Below the pieces are notes generated by a model. The model was not told the DNA's origin. It saw nothing but the letters and a program-made list of their open reading frames with translations, and made no database searches. Made by a program: the position numbers and the translations under genes. DNA of 64,000 nt from Haemonchus contortus (lineage: Eukaryota > Nematoda > Chromadorea > Rhabditida > Trichostrongylidae): NCBI GenBank assembly GCA_000469685.2, contig LS997562.1, forward strand, positions 36,368,345-36,432,344, written 5' to 3'. Below are positions 12,001 to 24,544 of the stretch, piece by piece. Each line of letters opens with the position of its first letter. Position 1 is the stretch's first letter.

Positions 12001-13382
12001 CCTGATTTCTTGAAAGAAATTCCGAATCTCCGAAAAATACCTGTACTGTTTGAAAGTGTTCAAAAAGTGCTGATGTTGTTTCCAATCAAAAGAAGCCATT
12101 ACTTTCGAAAGAATTTTCATAAATGAGTGCTGATCCATTGATAGAGAGCTATCGTCCAAGGGAGCCACCAGACGATCTCCAGACAAACGATTCTTGAACT
12201 GTTCAATCCTAGAAATTGTTCCTGAATCAGTATACTCCTACTCTCACCAATAGCTAAAGACTTACTGTTCATCGTCAATGTCCACTTTGAACACTTCAAT
12301 CCTTTCGTTGTCCTTCACTACTTCACCACTGCCCCAGTAGGCATCCTGGAATTGAACTGAACTGTATAGTTAGTACTTTACTTTTAATGAAGTTGGGCTC
12401 AATCAATCCTAACTTTCTTAACGATTAGAAGAATATGTCATTTACAAAGTCCCTCAATCCCACAAGTTCAAAGTACCCAAATCGTTTCCCCATACAGTTC
12501 CCCTTTTACCAACTCAGACATTTCTCTCAAAGCTAGTTTTTCTTAACAGAATAGTAAATATTATCCAAATTTTGGAAAATACTGTTCAGTAGAAACAAAA
12601 CGGCGGAGGTGAGGGACGCTGTGACGTCAAATACCATGCGTATCCTCCGGAGATCAAACCATGGATCGATATAAGCCGAGGCAATGAGGCCTTCAGTCCC
12701 TCCGGGATCGATCGGTTGGTACCAAACCCGCTGTCAGTATAAAAACACTAACTTACGATCGGCCCATATAAGTATTTTCAAGTGTAGGCACTAGTTCAAT
12801 GGTCCCCATATTCCTGAATGGAAGTACCTCCAAACGTTATATTGGCGGTACGGCAGGATGGGAGTTCTGGTTCATAGGGATTCTTCAAATGTTTTGGATC
12901 ACCTGTGAATCAGCGGTAACAAAGAACCCCGAGCGATATGGACATCAACGCTTGCTATCCAACCGAGCCGATGGACCTTTTCAAACATGGGGAGCTGAAA
13001 CCCCTTCCGCAACCATTCAGAATCCTTAGTCACAGCGTATTTCGTTCCTCTGGGCATGGGCCAGCACATAGCATTGTCGTAGGTGCGCCAAATCGAGGTC
13101 CGACAAACGCGTCAGGACCCCTCGTTCCTTATTCGTTCAATATTGAGGGTCCTGAAACGGCAGGCTGACCGAGCGATGGCATGAGCCATCTCGTACTCGT
13201 TATCGATTCGTGAACCCTTCCAGTGTGACTGCGCTTCCTAAGCAAATAAAAGAAAAAATGGGACAGACCTCAGCGATCCGTTCAGTTTCATGAACTGGAA
13301 CATATTCCAACCAAATTGTGAAAAGTAAGGGAATAGCAGCAAAGATTAGGCCGGCAACAAGGGACAGGGATCGAAGTCGCAT
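9075..13382 (-). CDS. Microsomal-type epoxide hydrolase homologue, catalytic residues altered
   Basis: An alpha/beta-hydrolase of the EPHX1 / juvenile hormone epoxide hydrolase type, a family that opens epoxides with water at the ER membrane. Exons on the - strand: 13382-13269, 12345-12266, 12208-12041, 11924-11801, 11748-11622, 11410-11324, 10667-10564, 10260-10146, 9842-9617, 9273-9075. Phases agree throughout, giving 447 residues (EPHX1 is 455). Residues about 1-25 form an N-terminal hydrophobic anchor. An EHN-type domain follows (VFKVDIDDEQ, then WKQHQHFLNTF). The oxyanion motif HGFPGS is at about residue 150, and the cap and C-terminal core match the family (RVRGVHLSNP, SPLGTS). Oddities: the nucleophile motif GGDWGS reads GSE-LLGTEIA, and the His motif GGHF reads KGGAFLHLQEP. 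If both are real, the protein should lack normal hydrolase activity. Frames and splice sites are intact, so it is not an obvious pseudogene. Exon 10 may be preceded by a missed microexon between 9616 and 9274. Confidence 0.85.
12640..12850. repeat. Dispersed SINE-like repeat, shared with 51.2 kb
   Basis: The segment around CCCTCCGGGATCGATCGG and GGTTGGTACCAAACCCGCT matches a segment at about 51290-51330, and both copies are followed at a similar distance by CCTGAATGGAAGT. The 51-kb copy has tRNA-like A- and B-box sequences at its start; this copy is more worn. It lies in the first intron of the epoxide hydrolase homologue. The sequence from 12850 to 13170 may belong to the same repeat; I see no gene in it. 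Confidence 0.45.
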
Positions 13383-13391
13383 TTTCGACAA

Positions 13392-14700
13392 GCTAAGTGA
13401 TGGTGCTTGGCAAGGATTGACCCCGACCTGCTAGGTAAACACTGACTCGACTGGCAGCGACTTAACTGAGGTGGTCAACAAGGGAGCGGAATGAGTTCAA
13501 TCGTAATCGTGGTTCATGTTACTCGAAGAAACCGCCATCAAAGGGCATAGCGATGAAGTTTTTTCATTCGAGACTTGCCTATCCGGGAGTGGTGTGCAAG
13601 GGATCTGAACAGGCTTCATTCCGGCCGTTGGCATCACCGGGTTCAATGCTTTTCTGCTCCCCAGGAATGAGCATTTCCAACGCTGAATAGGAAGATAGCC
13701 TGAGCATTCAACCAGCGTATACTATGCCTTTCAGTAAAGCATGTGAAATACCGCGACATTTATGCTTGGCGAGGGTAAATACAGTCTGGCGACAGAAGGT
13801 GCAACGAAGACAACACCATTATGGGATTAAACAGGAACATTTTCATTCAGCATCAAACATTAATATTGAGAGCGTACGGTATCACGGGATCTACTATCTC
13901 ACGCTCTCTGATAATGACGTACAAATTTTTTCTCAGAAATAAAATCACGAATCAGAAGTCCTTTCCTTGAAAGCCAGGGCTTGATCGGGCTCCTACACTT
14001 GATCAAGCATAATCCCATACAATTGAACTTCACTTAGAATAACAATGACCTTTAAATGTGCACTGAGCTCATACAATGGATTGAAAATGAATGGGACCAG
14101 CCTATGGACAATTTAGTGCCTCTATCTTCTTAGACGAGTCTGGTACCCCTTGTTGGAATCATGGTCAGGTTGTTTGGCAAGAATGAAAATTCTTCTGAGG
14201 ACGATCTGAGACTCACTTTTGCCTTTTAACTTTTTTATTATAAGTGTGAAGTAGTATGTTTTGGTAGACGAAAATTTCTCAAACAGGAACTACCGTATGG
14301 ATGTTTTGATACCCGTACTTTGCCCATTAAGGAATGTCGGCTTGGAGAACAAACAAAGTAGCGTAGGAGGCTTTCAGCATCCATACAGATACGTGTAATC
14401 GGCTAAGCCCCTACTTTTGTTTATCACTTGAAAAATTTGACATTACCTGAAGGTCACCCTAAGATGGTATATAAGCTAGTTTATACCCTAGCAATTCTGT
14501 CTGAGATGTCGTTCGCTACTTCCTCGTACATCATTTTGTACTTCCAGGTTTTCCGCTTATGTAAAACTGAAATTTTTTTTTTAATTTATCCAGTAAGCAA
14601 GACTGTCTAAAATGACTTTATTCCGTCCTTTTCCTGAAAAAGCTTTCATCGTTCTCATTCTACAGTACTGAGGTGCTGATGTTTCTATTTCCAACAATTC
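13392..14700. other. Intergenic, no feature recognised
   Basis: The spacer between the divergently oriented epoxide hydrolase homologue (- strand) and the chemoreceptor (+ strand). It should contain both promoters. No convincing exon, RNA gene or repeat was found; the short ORFs here lack splice or codon support. Confidence 0.5.
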
Positions 14701-14706
14701 TAGGTG

Positions 14707-17700
14707 ATGGATATCATTCGTCTGATCATCGGCTTCTTCTTCAATATGGAAGTATGGATCGTCCTCATTATGAATATTTTTGTGTTCGTATGCATGATTA
14801 AAGGTAAGTATACCTCCATATGACGTCCGTGAAAGGTATTGGTTCAAAAAAAAGGATATAATAAAAGAAAAGAGGAAAGAAAAAGGATAGAAGTCTGACA
14901 CTGTTCTTTCTGACTATGAAATCCGACCATTGGGAAGATTCCATAGCCCGAAGAGCCGCATCTACCACAAACCCGGTCCGTGGACTGACTTCTCCTAACC
15001 CAATCTCATATTTAAGCTAGAAAAGACTTTGACCAACCTGAAGGAACTGATTAATCTTATGTCCATTCAGGTCGGCTTTTCTGGATAGAAGATAATCCTG
15101 TTTACGTTTTGGTGGGCTTCAGCATTCTATGCGAAACCTGCCAAGTACTTCTTCATGCGTTCTTTATAGGACCGTCGTTCGTCAAAGGAGTTAGTTTACA
15201 TACTTCAGTAATTCATGCCTTCAGATGCAGTTTGTTAAGATAACTGTTTTGTAGGATTTCTTGTTCGGAGGCTTGGATACGTCCGGCGTCATGGCCATAG
15301 ACACACTATTTATCAGTTTCTGGTATATGGGATCGCTTGTTCAAATACTTTTGGCCATAAATCGGTGAGTTGTATCGAATTCTTAAGTAATTGGAACTTT
15401 TTGGATGCGCCACGTATTCGGTAATCCCATCTGATGACCCAGAGAATTGGTCCAAGTCCATTATCAGTTAGATACTACTAAGAATGGAAGACTGTTGTAG
15501 TGTTTAGTTGAAGCCAAAACTTATTGGTTTCAAGATTATTCAGAGAATAAAATCTTCGGCGTAGGTACTGGTTGGCTCAACTAGGTGCTTTTTAGTGCCT
15601 CTCAACTTATACCGGAAAGCGAGTATGTGGCGCATCCCCTAAAACTATCCGTGCCTCTTGATCATCTCTGCTGTTTTTACTGTATATGTCTGAAGTTATG
15701 GTGTTACCATAAACTTTTATAGGCTAGCTGTGGTTTACCTTCCAAGTGAGGCCTTCTTCACCCATCGTCGTGTTCTGATCCTGATTGCTTTTTGTTGTAT
15801 GGCTACTGTAGGCATTACTATGTACACACAATTCACTTTGCCCTGTTGCCGGTAAGTTTTCAGAATTTATTTACTGAATTTTTGTTTGTCAGTACTCTCA
15901 AATTGCAAAGAAATCACCTGAAGTTTTCAATAGGGAGGGTTACTGCTTTTCCCTCCGTGTCCAACCTCCCTTTAGGTTTTTTTTTTGTGAGACCTTACAG
16001 GGGTGAATGACAGAAGCCAGACTTCATTCTGCCCTCTACTCGGTCTACCAATGTGAAAAGACAGGTGGAGAACTGAAGCGACTGAAAGAAGAGGAAAGTG
16101 GGGGCACAGTTCCAACAACCTCGGAGAGGGCGTGACGCTCTTAGGCTGTTGTGATACTTTGCAAATAATCAAAATTATGAATGAAAAACTGTGGATTGAG
16201 AAGTTAGAGCCTACCTTAACTATTTTTGACTTTTTCAGGATCGTTCCCAACCCTAGAATCTACGGTTACTCATACTCGGCCGTTTCAAATGAGACTTATA
16301 ATTTTGCTATGACTCACGTCGATATTCCACTTTTCCTCACCACATCGGTCTTAGCTGGCATCTCCTACTTTGCTGTAAGTTGATTCATGCATGTAAATAA
16401 AACCAACAAAATGTTAAACAAATGGCGGTACCGAATAGCTCTTTACAATCCGAAATTCTGAAAACTTTACATCTTTTTATGATCAGAGATTTGTTATATG
16501 TGAATTTTTTTCAGTTTTTCAAACATATCATCGATACTGGAGGAGGAGCAGGATCAAAGGGACCAAAGTAAGTTAAGATGTTGGAGCCAACCCCTACCGA
16601 CATTTTTCATAATTATCTAAAGGTATCTTGTGAAGTCGATATCCTTGCACTTTCGTATGCCCCTGTAGGTGTTGAGAATACTGTAACGATATGCAGGGCA
16701 ACGTACAAGAGGAACCATGATGAAGTTTGGATATCCGAAAAGCTTTAGCTACCCCAGAATACTCGCCCAGATCTGCATCTGCTCCCGCTGTGAATTATGA
16801 AAACACTTTAAGGATCAGTTAGTCTCAATATGCCGCTAGCTGCTTAATGCCTCATCAGTTCTGAGAGAATGTGAGATGCGTGGCGCATTCCTTGAGATTT
16901 GATGAATGTTAGCAGGGCTAAGGAAAATCTCAAAGCAGAATCGAGTTCAGCAAGATAACGAGCCATGCCAGGTTACTTTCGATGGGCTAGTCGTAAGAAA
17001 CTTGAGCAGAGAGCACGTTGAGGAAGTCGAGCCCCGAAAGAAATACTGCAAACCCTATCATGACAGCTACCTGCACCTGCCGCTCAATGGGGTTCCCTGT
17101 GGCAATCTAAAAAAACCACTTTCATTATGCTGAAATGTGTGTAAAGGGGCAATACCATCTATAGAAAACGCCCAGCAAATTTAGAAATGTGATCCCAGAT
17201 CGACATTCAAGGGCACTTCTGTGGTTTACCAACAGCTTGCCTGTTCATCCTAGGATCTTTCTTATAAGCTACCAGATAGGCGTAATATGTCGCTTACCTC
17301 TAACGAGTCTGCTCCCACGAAGGAGCAGAGCCTTTCCACTTGTTAGCAATCGGACCGACCTTTCCGATCGTTACTCGGGGATATTGTTCTTTAGCTCTTT
17401 CTAGCCGATTTTTGCATTACTTTAAATCGAACACCTTTCAGGTATGCTCTACAATTCCTGCTGATGTTTCTGGCCTATACCAGTTCATGGTTGATGTTCT
17501 TCTTATTTCCCATCATGGGCGTCCAAACTCCTGAAGCATATGTTCTAACTGCTGTTACTCTTGTAGCAAACTGTGGAACGAACTCAGTCGTCTATCTCGT
17601 CGTGAACAGAGAAGTACGTACCATTTCCGATTTTCAACAAAAACATGCTAGCTATGGTAGCTGAGTTCCAAGGGAGTGGTCTTGACAGTGCCTTTGATCC

Positions 17701-18093
17701 TCATTTATATGTTTCCCCCAAAGGCTGAAGGCTGCCCTAAAGTTTCCGGTCAACTTTCTCCGCCGGGGTCTGCTTTTCCGGTTCCCAGGGCCTTTCAATG
17801 GATAGAGTTCCTCAAACAAGGTCCAGGGTGAAGTTCAACATCTCGTTAACGACACCATTCCACTCACGTGTAGAAAAAATAGAGAGATTTTCTCTCCGAA
17901 GAGGATGTTGGTAAAGGACACAAACAAGAATGCATATTTTGAAGTTTTAAATTCCGCTAATATTATTTTGTTCCAGGTCCGTTACGCAGCAAAACAGTTT
18001 CTCAGTGCCGTTGGGCTTAGTCCCACTCGAAAAGTTCCGAAAAAGTTCATGATTCCTAACAAAGTACATCCACAAAACTTGGAAAAGTTTTAG
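14707..18093 (+). CDS. Nematode 7TM chemoreceptor-like GPCR
   Basis: Exons: 14707-14803, 15071-15189, 15255-15364, 15723-15851, 16239-16374, 16515-16567, 17442-17613, 17977-18093 (TAG). All phases agree; the product is 310 residues, the usual size for nematode serpentine receptors. Seven hydrophobic spans are visible: TM1 starts at the initiator Met (IIRLIIGFFF), TM2 has YVLVGFSILCETC, TM3 ends in AINRLAVVY (a DRY-like position), TM4 has LILIAFCCMATVG, TM5 PLFLTTSVLAGISYF, TM6 LQFLLMFLAYTSSW, and TM7 ends NSVVYLVVNREV. The tail is short and basic. TM3 and TM7 patterns resemble SRX-type receptors, but the exact subfamily is uncertain. An acceptor (TTCTAG) lies four bases before the ATG and may accept a spliced leader. 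Likely a sensory receptor of the plasma membrane or cilia; the ligand is unknown. Confidence 0.85.
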
Positions 18094-18762
18094 TTGTCAT
18101 GTGATGGCGTTTAGTTGTTTGTATTCTCGATTGTTTGGCAGTTATTGTGTTTATTGTTGATAACGCTCAAATTCGAAAAGTGCACTGCATGGTTCATAGT
18201 TCCTGAGACGAGGTGAATTGAAGGAGCAGTGACTTTATCGCGATCCTGCGACGATCCCCTCTCAATCTCCCGTCGTGTCATTGTATGAGGCGACTCCCTA
18301 ATGTAGACCGATCCCCTGAATGGTAAGGAGAATCCAGAGGACCAACTATAATGGGCCAGCATTCTAACACTAATAACATCACGGGTGAGACGTTGGTCTG
18401 CCCGTTTAGTTATTTTATTTTTCTACTGTTTCATTGCCTGTAAACATAGCTGCATGTTAGCCTCACTGAACACCACCGTAAATGTTGTTACGACAATCCC
18501 TTTTGCGTTTTTTGTATAAACTGGCATAAATATATCAATACATATGACTGTGTATATGCATTGTGGTTCAAATATGGGAATTATCATTTTGAACAGAATA
18601 AGAAAAGCATATTTGTATAAGTGCCCTTAGTAGAGTCATCCATTCAATGGATGGGTCCTACAAACTCGAATGGAAAATCATAACTACATTGAGACTAGAA
18701 GCTAAGCCTTTCCTCGCATCAAATTCTCTCGAGCCTTTACAGTGTTAGTAGCAAAGTTGTTC

Positions 18763-19605
18763 TTAAAGGCACAGTTCACAAAAAAATGGTTTCGGAGATT
18801 TGCACATGGTTTGAATTCGATGCCCCCTCTGATACCATTCGTGCAGGAATTAGGTCGGAAAAGGGTCTGGATAGGGACAATAAGGGCAGGAACATTGGGG
18901 GACGTCAGGCCTCCGCCCCTCGCTAGGCTGACTACGGGTTCGAATTTTCCTTCACCACTTTCGCATTGGAGCGAACTTGGTGAAAAATCGATACGCCGAT
19001 TGGCAAATTGCCAGGAATGGTCAGCTGGTCGACCACCTCCTTCTGGTACTAATATTCGGCTGCATTTTAAGCATAAATCTTCAAATGAAAGTCAAAGAGT
19101 GTTCTTGACATTGTACAAGAACACATAAATGACCCCAAATGAAGAAAATGCGTTGCAAATAAAAAAAATTGAAATTCTAGCATGCATTTTATAAAACAAC
19201 GTACTATATGAAAACTTAGGTACATTTAATCGTAAAATGATAAACACAAGGGAATTTACCCACCTTTCTTTGCAGAACAACTGAATAAACATAAAAGTTC
19301 AGCGAAATATCAGTTGGGGAATAAATAGTTTCAAGTATGTAGTCTAAATCAGCTGTTTGGGTGTTTTGTGTGCCATTGCACACATGGCGTCGCATTCGTG
19401 TACTTCCGCGAAAATTCACTTAACGACCGTTTTCCCATTATATAACTCCTCCAACCACTTTTTCCTCTTTTTTTCGGCCGTTTGTTTTCCTTTTTTTCGC
19501 TGTTTTTAGCGTTTTATGCTTTACCATTGTCCTAGTGTAGCCCCTACCTACCACTATCTCTGGAATACCGGATACCCCCAAAAATGTCCTGAACTGTGCC
19601 TTTAA
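18763..19605. mobile_element. TTAA-flanked MITE, copy 2 (843 bp)
   Basis: Starts TTAAAGGCACAGTTCAC and ends with the inverse CTGAACTGTGCCTTTAA. It is the longest copy of the family here. ORFs inside it (for example 18742-19128) have no family support. Its right TTAA is shared with the next copy, so two elements sit end to end. Confidence 0.75.
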
Positions 19606-20182
19606 AGGCACAGTTCACGATAATTTTGGGTAATCGAGATTACGATGAAAAATGGAAGACAAGGTCGAAAATAGTGCTAAGAAGGTGGAGAAACTGCGTG
19701 AATCGGTGATTCTAAAGTTAAAAAAGGCTTCGAAAAACCGTTAAAAAGGGGGCTGGACGAGAATGGGACCAGAAAAATGAATAAGAGTGGGGCGTTTGGA
19801 CGAGCTATACAACGTGTCTCACTGCGTACGTGTGGGTCCTGGTATGAATAACAGACTATGGTAAGCAAAAATTCATTCACTTATAAGCATAAGTAAACAA
19901 AAAACCCTTGTAACAGCTAAAGTAGATCACCTTTTTCAGCCTCTACGAGTAGGAAATTAAATTAGGGATCGCGGCAGCAAAAAGAAAAACAGGGGAAAAA
20001 GAATGGGAGAAAAACACCGCCTCATCACTTGGCGACCAGCTCATTGTGTGTGGGTCCTAAAACGAACAGTTGCAATCTGTATTGTCTCGACACTCGTCTG
20101 ACGTGATGACGTGACATCGATCGAGAGGCGGGAAGGCCATTGACGTCCCCGCCCATTGAATTATCGTGAACTGTGCCTCTAA
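19602..20182. mobile_element. TTAA-flanked MITE, copy 3 (581 bp)
   Basis: Starts at the shared TTAA with AGGCACAGTTCACGATAA and ends TTATCGTGAACTGTGCCT followed by CTAA, a one-base-worn TTAA. Internal motifs GGCTGGACGAGAATG and GTGTGGGTCCTGG match copy 1. Confidence 0.75.
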
Positions 20183-21178
20183 TGGTAAGTCGTCGTTTCT
20201 CCATTATTGTATGTACATTACCAGTTCGGCTGCGCACACTAACGCGAGCAAATCACCGAGTGATCCGTTTTGGTGAGCGAGACCAGTTAAGTTAATAAGT
20301 GTAATGTATTTAGTCGAGATCCAACCTGTGCTGAGTCCCGTGGTTCATTGACTTTTCGTCCTATTCTTCACACTTTTTTGCGCTACTTGCCAAAGTCTTC
20401 CTTTGTGGCTTCAGACCAACTCCGAATACAGCAGCTTTTTAGCTGAACTGTCGTGACGAGGTGTCCTCTGCCATCTGCATCGGCGTTCCTACACCCCAGT
20501 CACGGCAGAACGTGGGTATTTGGGTGCCCACACACCCCTAAGGGGACATGCCGTGCCGAGGAATGCTAAGGGTCCTGCTGCGGGCTGAAGAAGGGCCTAG
20601 TCCCGTGTTGACGAACTGAGCTCCCAACTACAAGTTTGTCAAATACTCTCGAGGTTAACCCCGTATAAATACATAAGAATAATAAGACGCCACATTTACA
20701 TCATATATGTGCACAACATGAGGAACTTCAAATGATGTGGAAATGGCAAGTGAAATATCATGATGCAATAGCATTATACCAAAAACATACATGAATAAAA
20801 CAATTGGGCGATTACTGACCTGGATACGAGACGAGAGGTGATGAGAAGAGCAGATGAGTTGAGAGACGATGATCGACGGTTACGGGAAAAGCCCACGGTA
20901 CGGAATAAAGGGAGCACGCGACGATCCACCAGCCTTGCACGACGAATGCATACAGACGACTGACGGGAGTAGATACGCAGCGAAATGTTATGCCTATAAC
21001 TAGTTTCCCGCGCTTCTGGCATTTTCTGCCTTTCGCGGTAGGAACGGCTGCGAGTTGATCTGGAGCGCGCTTTCCTCCCGACGCATGCTGTAAACCGTGG
21101 AGGTCGTGCGAGAGGCACGACATGATCCATTGGTCTTCTCGCTGAGTGCCCTGTTACTTCGGTCTTTGCGACTCATTC
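20183..21178. other. No gene recognised
   Basis: Contains two overlapping arginine/serine-rich ORFs in different - strand frames (about 20774-21130), neither with a recognisable domain, plus GC-rich sequence at 20450-20620 with short inverted segments. Probably repeat-derived, but I cannot assign it. Confidence 0.3.
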
Positions 21179-21521
21179 TGCAATTGAGTTCAACAGCCAA
21201 AAGAGCAAAATAATGATAGACGAGGAGTTATGCACAAGTCGTAGAGGACTGAACCGCCCTGGCAAGGTACACTTTGAAACTTTGGTTGTTCAAACCGTTT
21301 ATCGCGGAGAGTTGAATAGATATGTCAGGTTACGTGATATACGGTGAGAACAAACTTTTCCGAAGTCAAGAGTTATATAACATATAAAGCGTAACGTATG
21401 AGCATAACTTTTGCTCTTGTTGGATATCTCTAATTTAAGAGATCGTACCGAGATCAGAGACAAAAGTACAGTAAAGGCTGTATACAGTGTTTCGTTATAT
21501 ACAGTGTTGCATTTTATAATA
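21179..21521 (-). repeat. Old LTR-like repeat, left copy
   Basis: Begins TGCAATTGAGTTCAACAGC and is clearly alike to 27772-28100 over its whole length (shared stretches such as TATCGCGGAGAG, AAGAGTTATATAACATATAA and GAGATCAGAGACAAA). It carries many substitutions, so it is an old pair. The right copy ends in CA, as LTRs do. Orientation is inferred from the Gag remnant nearby. Confidence 0.55.
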
Positions 21522-21681
21522 CTGCCTTAAAAGATCTGCCCTCATGGCCTGCTCGAAGGTGCGTTTCCTGTTTGGCACACTGCTACCAACGGCGATTGTC
21601 GTAGCAGCTGAGGATTCCAATTGGTTCTTGACGTTCTTCGGGAAGAGCGCAGAAAGATTCCTGGTGCACCTTATTTCCACA

Positions 21682-22104
21682 TTACCCGCACCTGATACTT
21701 GTCCTCCACCGCTCGTCGCAACGCGCTTTTAAGCAAGGGCGTCTCATTCTCTCACTCATGATCAGAGCTCTTCTTTCTTTTACTTCGGAAACGTTGAACA
21801 AGCATCGGTTGAAATGCTTTCCACGCTCACGGCAAAAACTGCAGACATCCATGCGAGCTTCTGACGTGTACAGCTTGGAGTTCGAGTGGCTAGTCCTTCT
21901 TGGTTGGCACTCCCTGAAATACTTGAAGCGCGACTTCGACTGGGATACAGGGGAGGGCATCTTTTCCTTTGTTACTTTTGTCGTCTTCACGGCACGGCGT
22001 GACTTCTTTTTGACGTGATTTCTTTTTTTGGCACCCCTACTCGGGTTCGAATAACACTGAATTTTTACCAGGTGAGTAAATAAAGAAAAAGAAACAAAAA
22101 ACAA
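21682..22104 (-). pseudogene. Decayed BEL/Pao-like Gag zinc-knuckle fragment
   Basis: A 140-codon - strand ORF whose middle contains CSFCRERGKHFNRC, a Cys-Cys-His-Cys knuckle. It is followed at the expected distance by a KERRALI segment and a worn second Cys pair (CLKARC). This layout is typical of BEL/Pao Gag proteins in invertebrates. No protease, reverse transcriptase or integrase of this element was found, so it is an internal-deletion remnant, possibly of the element bounded by the 21.2 and 27.8 kb repeats. Confidence 0.5.
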
Positions 22105-23234
22105 TAAAAGGTGATAATGATGAAAATACTGTACTAGTCCTCACGGACGGCTTCAAGCAGTGTGTCTTGCTGCCGTTCCGAGTGCGTTCTAAGGTCAAAT
22201 TATATCCATATCCATGATAAGTCACTATACCCTTACTTATAAATCAAAGGAGTCAGTCGCTATTTTGACGTCTTTCTCTTATCCGGAACTCAGAAGTACC
22301 ATTGCTCACTCCCACTATCTCTAGGACTGAGACTCTAGCAGACTTCTTTAATCTTCACGCGCTTGGAGATTTTACCAATCTCAATTCCTTCGGATCCTTG
22401 CATACAGTAAGCTATTCATAGCTCACCAACGTCTGCCATTTGTCACTCGGAAACTCCAACCGAGATCACTAATCCTGAGGCGACATTTCGTATTTCGAGA
22501 TTAATGATCATCTGATCACTGATCACTCTAATCCCGAGCGGAACATATGCCCGACTCATCCCAAACTACATTAATAAGTAGCGACCCACACCATTAATCG
22601 TATCGAGTCACTCGAAACTCAACGTCGGCAACCAATGACAGCTGCGCTCATTAGCGCATGGCCGTCTCGCGCCAGCTGCCAACCGTCACTCTCGCACTCA
22701 CGCGAGTTCAGACTACCGTACACATGAGGCTCCATGAATGAAATTTTTATTCTTTATAACATATGAATAATTATTGAACACAACAATGAATTGCTTCTGG
22801 CAAAGAATTCTCATTCTTCGGGGTGCACTGGTCCCCGGTCGTCGTCTCTGCGTCACAATTCCGGCGGGCCATTACGGTCGTCTTCAGCAGTGTATTCATC
22901 AATGCCAAATGCGCGTCCAACCTCCCCGGGACCTCCATAACAGATTATAGGTTCGCGAGGCCTATATCTGATGGTGTAGCGGGAACGAGAGTTCTTCTGT
23001 TATACACTAGTGTTGCCGATATATATTGACTACTAATAATAACGTTACAAATAGAACAAAGGAAAGGGTCAGGACGAGATGGCCATACGACCAAGGCGAT
23101 GTTCCACGGCGGCGGAGAAGAGCAAGTCGACTCGGCTGTCTCGAACCAGCCACTTTTACACCGGTCTTGTGCGACGTTACGTGGAAGATCGATGGCGGCA
23201 CTCATGAGTAGGCGGCAGCGAAGCGAGGAATTGA
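22105..23234. other. No gene recognised
   Basis: Overlapping short ORFs on both strands near 22945-23400 have no recognisable domain. Probably interior of old retroelements. Includes small tandem TGATCA repeats near 22508-22530. Confidence 0.3.
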
Positions 23235-23369
23235 CAGACCAGTACGATGGCGGACCACTCCTCCGCGAACCATTCTGGAACAAAATCCTCATTCAAAGCA
23301 TTTTAGCGCTCTCAAGCCCTTCCGGAAGTAGAAGCAGTCTTTGGAGGGCTTTATCGTACTGGTCTGTCC
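23235..23369. repeat. Inverted repeat with 16-bp arms
   Basis: GACAGACCAGTACGAT at about 23235 is perfectly inverted at about 23354-23369 (ATCGTACTGGTCTGTC), separated by about 100 bases. Confidence 0.6.
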
Positions 23370-23908
23370 TCCAGCTGTCTGATTCCGTGGATGTTCGTTA
23401 GTCGTTTCTTTCAATTATTCATTTACGAGAGAATACTATAACACGAGAACAACTAGTATGACACAATACAAAAATGAAATTAAAAGAACAAGTAAAAGGC
23501 AGTTCCAAAAGAATGTGACAACTATATTTATAGTTGTCCTTATGTTCCTGCTCTATCCTAGCCCCTTGCTACGCTCCTTGCCGCGGCCTTGCATATACCG
23601 CGGGGAGGACGCATCCCCAGGTTATCACGCCGTGACCGGCTTCTCACCATAGGTTGTAGGTGCCATACCGGCTATTCCTACATGGCCCCCTAAAAAAAAT
23701 AAGCGCTCTCACGTGCTCAGAAACGACCGCCGCGCACAATCTTTTCCCTCTTAGTGAATGTCTTTCGAAGTTCTGCCTTTCCGCAAAAGCGCGTGGTTGG
23801 GAGAAGGAACGGTTTCTCTGCTATTTTGGTGAACCTGAGTTTAGAGGCCTGTTGAAGCGATGGTTCCGACTTGAGTGGGCTGCTGCCTGTTGCGGGACTG
23901 GTGTACGA

Positions 23909-24373
23909 TTAGGTACGCGCTGACCTTCCAGCAGCTTGATTATCGAATTGCAAACTCGTAGCTGTACAGAACCGTTTAGCCGCACTCTGGGTAAAGTAGG
24001 GCCCTGTTGCAAGGTTCATCTTATCCGCCAATATCTTGGACGGTGCAACACTCATGTGCTCCTCCGATTTAAGCGGCAAGAGACAGTGAATGCGCTGCTT
24101 CAAAGAAGGCCTCTGCAACACTGTCTCCTCCGCGAAATTTCTGAGGAGGTCGACTGCTGTCCCCCAACTCCTGTCGTCTTTAGGTCCTGGTAAGACATAA
24201 AGTTCCACTCCCTTAGCGAGAGCTTGCACTACCAGGAACCATGCATTCATCCAACGCAATGCGTCCATCCATTCAACGTAACGTGCAGGGGAAAACAGCA
24301 TAACCGCTGACCGCTCCTCATCGAACCATGCTGCCTGAACATCGTCTGGCTCAACGACCAGTTTCGCAGTCAT
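23909..24373 (-). CDS. Unrecognised ORF inside the LTR-element remnant
   Basis: 154 codons starting with ATG at 24373; contains WMDALRWMNAWF and an acidic/aliphatic central part. No known domain is visible. Its position between the LTR-like repeats and on the same strand as the inferred element suggests a retroelement-derived product rather than a host gene. Confidence 0.3.
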   Translation of the reverse strand: MTAKLVVEPDDVQAAWFDEERSAVMLFSPARYVEWMDALRWMNAWFLVVQALAKGVELYVLPGPKDDRSWGTAVDLLRNFAEETVLQRPSLKQRIHCLLPLKSEEHMSVAPSKILADKMNLATGPYFTQSAAKRFCTATSLQFDNQAAGRSART

Positions 24374-24544
24374 TAGAGAAGCACTCGAGTACGCCCTAAA
24401 ATCCCTCCGGCAGCACCACTAGCGTGCGACGAGGCTGCACCAGCTTCCAACTCATGGCCGTCCAGGGATTCTCATTTGCAATTTGACGGCATCAATATAC
24501 ATGCTGGGCAGGTTGAACGGGTCTGATTTCGAGCGAGGTAGGTA

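Noticed and set aside
18742..19128. 128-codon + strand ORF
   Set aside because: It begins just before and runs inside a TTAA MITE; no domain and no relation to neighbouring exons.
20774..21130. Two overlapping Arg/Ser-rich - strand ORFs
   Set aside because: Overlapping frames with no recognisable domain and no splice support.
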